From positions 62,001-126,000 of the forward strand of contig NZ_JAMCOF010000002.1 in the NCBI RefSeq assembly GCF_023500045.1: a stretch of 64,000 nt of DNA. Reading direction: 5' to 3'. The position numbers and the translations under genes are program-made. A model generated the notes under the pieces. That model ran no database searches and was not told the origin of the DNA. It saw only the letters and a list, made by a program, of their open reading frames with translations. The stretch comes from Bartonella bilalgolemi. GTDB taxonomy: Bacteria; Pseudomonadota; Alphaproteobacteria; Rhizobiales; Rhizobiaceae. Positions within the stretch are counted from its first letter, which is position 1. Each line of letters opens with the position of its first letter. Below, piece by piece: positions 62,636 to 64,000 of this stretch.

Positions 62636-63740
62636 CAGGTGTCAGCTCGCTATAGAAATATAGCTAAGTCACTTGTTGGAGCCATTAAATAACGACTTTT
62701 TGTTTTAAAACGCAGGGTAGAAATCATTTTTTGGGTAAATCTATTATTGAATTTTTAATATTATGCGTACGCAAATTGATGAACAGGGAGTATAAATATT
62801 TGTGTAGTAGATAAATGATGTCTCATTCCAGATTTTATTCAATATTTCTTTTATAGCTACTCTTAAAACTTTTTGAACAACTTGCGGAAATTGGTAATCT
62901 AAAAAATTGCGTTTGATTTTTTCTTTGATGAAGTATATTTAATTTATTAATAATATTCTTAAGGTTTTAATTGAGAAAATTGAACAGATTTTTTGTTTAA
63001 TTTGTTTAAATGGCATTGAGATTTATTTTACAGAGCTCACTTGATATTCCAGGAGTTCTTTAACTGAGTTTGGGAATTGTATTCAATATGTATTACATAT
63101 TGATATTCCATGTGAAGTTAAGGCGGTTAAGAGCTGCTGCTTCAACTTTTTGTGTTAATCCGTAGTTTAATACAATGAAGGCAATAGAACAGCTTTCTAT
63201 AGGAGGAGAACTTATTTCAACTTTAGAAAAAGAAGTAGCTTTATTGGTTGTGTAACATATATTAATTTTTCCTCTACATTCATAGATTAGGCCAATAATG
63301 CAGAGGAAAGTGAGAAATTTATTGCCTCTAGTTCTATTTGGGATCAGTATAAACAGGGTATTAAGTGTGATGCAACTTATGAGATATTATCAAGATCTAG
63401 AAAAAGAAAACTTTAATTTCTAAAAAGTAGTCACTAGCAACCTTATTTTGGATTCTGTGATAAAAAGAGTAACAAGTTCAATGACAAATATGCTAGGAAG
63501 AGTTTTGTAAAGACAGGTAAGAATATTTTCGTGGGGTGTTGGACAATATTTTATGTCGAAAATGTAAGAACCGATAGCTATTAACTCTTCTTCTTTTTAT
63601 TATTTAAAGGTAATTTGATATTTTGGTAGATAATCAGATTAGGAATATTTATCAGAATATGATTGTATTCAAGGCAATATCATTGATTAATGATCAGATA
63701 TCCTCAAAAGCTATTATAGTGTATATTATTCAATTGATAT

Positions 63741-63760
63741 CAAACATTATTCGATGTTTG
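63741..63760. repeat. Inverted repeat upstream of sodB
   Basis: CAAACAT (63741-63747) and ATGTTTG (63754-63760) are a perfect 7-bp dyad around 6 nt, 73 nt before the sodB start. It may be an operator or a leader hairpin. No known regulator site is recognised with confidence. Confidence 0.5.
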
Positions 63761-63833
63761 TTCTTAAAAATATTATAAGTATCAAATTAGATTTAGGAGT
63801 GAGATTAATAATTAGAATCAAGGAGATTTTTAA

Positions 63834-64000
63834 ATGACTTTTGAATTAGTTGAGTTGCCTTATGATTATGATGCCCTTTCGCCTTATATGTCACGCGAGA
63901 CACTTGAATATCATCATGATAAGCACCACCTTGCTTATCTTACGAATACTAATAATTTTATAAGAGATTTAGGCTTAGAAGATAAGAATCTTACAGATCT
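63834..64000 (+). CDS. sodB: Iron superoxide dismutase, N-terminal part
   Basis: The first 55 residues are visible, and the gene runs off the right edge. [20 protein letters not shown] and [15 protein letters not shown] are the Fe/Mn-SOD N-terminus. His27 is the first metal ligand. AAGGAG lies 8 nt before ATG 63834. The downstream residues that tell Fe from Mn type are outside the window, so iron use is assumed from the SodB-like wording. Confidence 0.93.
   Translation, partial: MTFELVELPYDYDALSPYMSRETLEYHHDKHHLAYLTNTNNFIRDLGLEDKNLTD

Larger units (their letters stand above)
62024..63833. other. 1.8-kb gene-poor region with debris and an orphan terminator
   Basis: No intact gene. A strong terminator at 62592-62635 has no gene upstream (see ncRNA entry). 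Between about 63100 and 63420 short plus-strand frames such as MKAIEQLSIGGELISTLEKEVA and SEKFIASSSIWDQYKQGIK look protein-like but are cut by stops and shifts, so this is probably a decayed gene that I cannot name. A hairpin-forming repeat lies at 63741-63760, upstream of sodB. Confidence 0.55.

Overview
The window looks like a chromosomal segment of a Bartonella species or a very close relative (Alphaproteobacteria, Rhizobiales/Hyphomicrobiales). The DNA is AT-rich and gene density is moderate, with many long non-coding gaps. The proteins are rhizobial in type: CcrM, an LsrB/VtlR-like LysR regulator beside trxB, an LpcC-like LPS-core mannosyltransferase, a BP26-like SIMPL protein, a BA14K-like protein and a rhizobial-length UvrB. 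Near the right end lies an Hbp/Omp25-type beta-barrel with a large surface insertion, the haemin-binding porin type characteristic of Bartonella. The species cannot be fixed from the sequence alone.

Layout. 1-6.5 kb: tail of a PRC-barrel gene, ychF, an L,D-transpeptidase lipoprotein, pth-rplY, a heavily broken HerA-like ATPase pseudogene, and prs. 7-7.7 kb: a small left-handed beta-helix (YdcK-like) protein built on a 36-bp tandem repeat. 7.8-12 kb: the lgt-midA-pgeF operon, ubiK and a YbjN-family gene. 12-16 kb: an EnvZ/OmpR-like two-component pair, a metallo-beta-lactamase hydrolase, a BA14K-like protein and a cold-shock gene. 16-27 kb: uvrB, an SH3b protein, greA-lpcC, trkH, trxB-lsrB and an aspartate aminotransferase. 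27-35.7 kb: a second cold-shock gene, carB and carA (separated by about 630 bp), a GlsB-type membrane protein and a YbdG-like channel. 35.8-45.5 kb: dnaG, rpoD, a YcgN protein, a SIMPL protein, a CAT-anticodon tRNA, ispH, rnhA, a DsbD-like protein and yqgE. 45.5-58.6 kb: a membrane PAS-GGDEF-EAL protein with degenerate catalytic motifs, an M16 peptidase, a HAD phosphatase, ccrM, mutY, dciA, a DsbA-like thioredoxin and ppdK. 59-64 kb: tRNA-Gln, a DUF1499 membrane protein, the Hbp-like porin, a 1.8-kb gene-poor stretch with an orphan strong terminator, and the start of sodB.

The content is mostly housekeeping: nucleotide synthesis (prs, carAB, ppdK), DNA replication and repair (dnaG, dciA, uvrB, mutY, ccrM), transcription (rpoD, greA), translation quality (pth, rplY, ychF) and envelope work (lgt, lpcC, L,D-transpeptidase, porin, thiol-disulfide proteins). 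Signs of genome reduction are clear: a pseudogene with several frameshifts and stops, long gaps and coding-like debris.

I did not find a convincing new multi-gene system. No CRISPR array, insertion sequence, prophage block or defence island is visible. The best leads are an orphan intrinsic terminator that implies an unannotated small RNA (about 62.4-62.64 kb), the expanding 36-bp coding repeat, the catalytically degenerate GGDEF-EAL protein, a probable ATT start codon for trkH, and the hypervariable-looking insertion in the Hbp-like porin.
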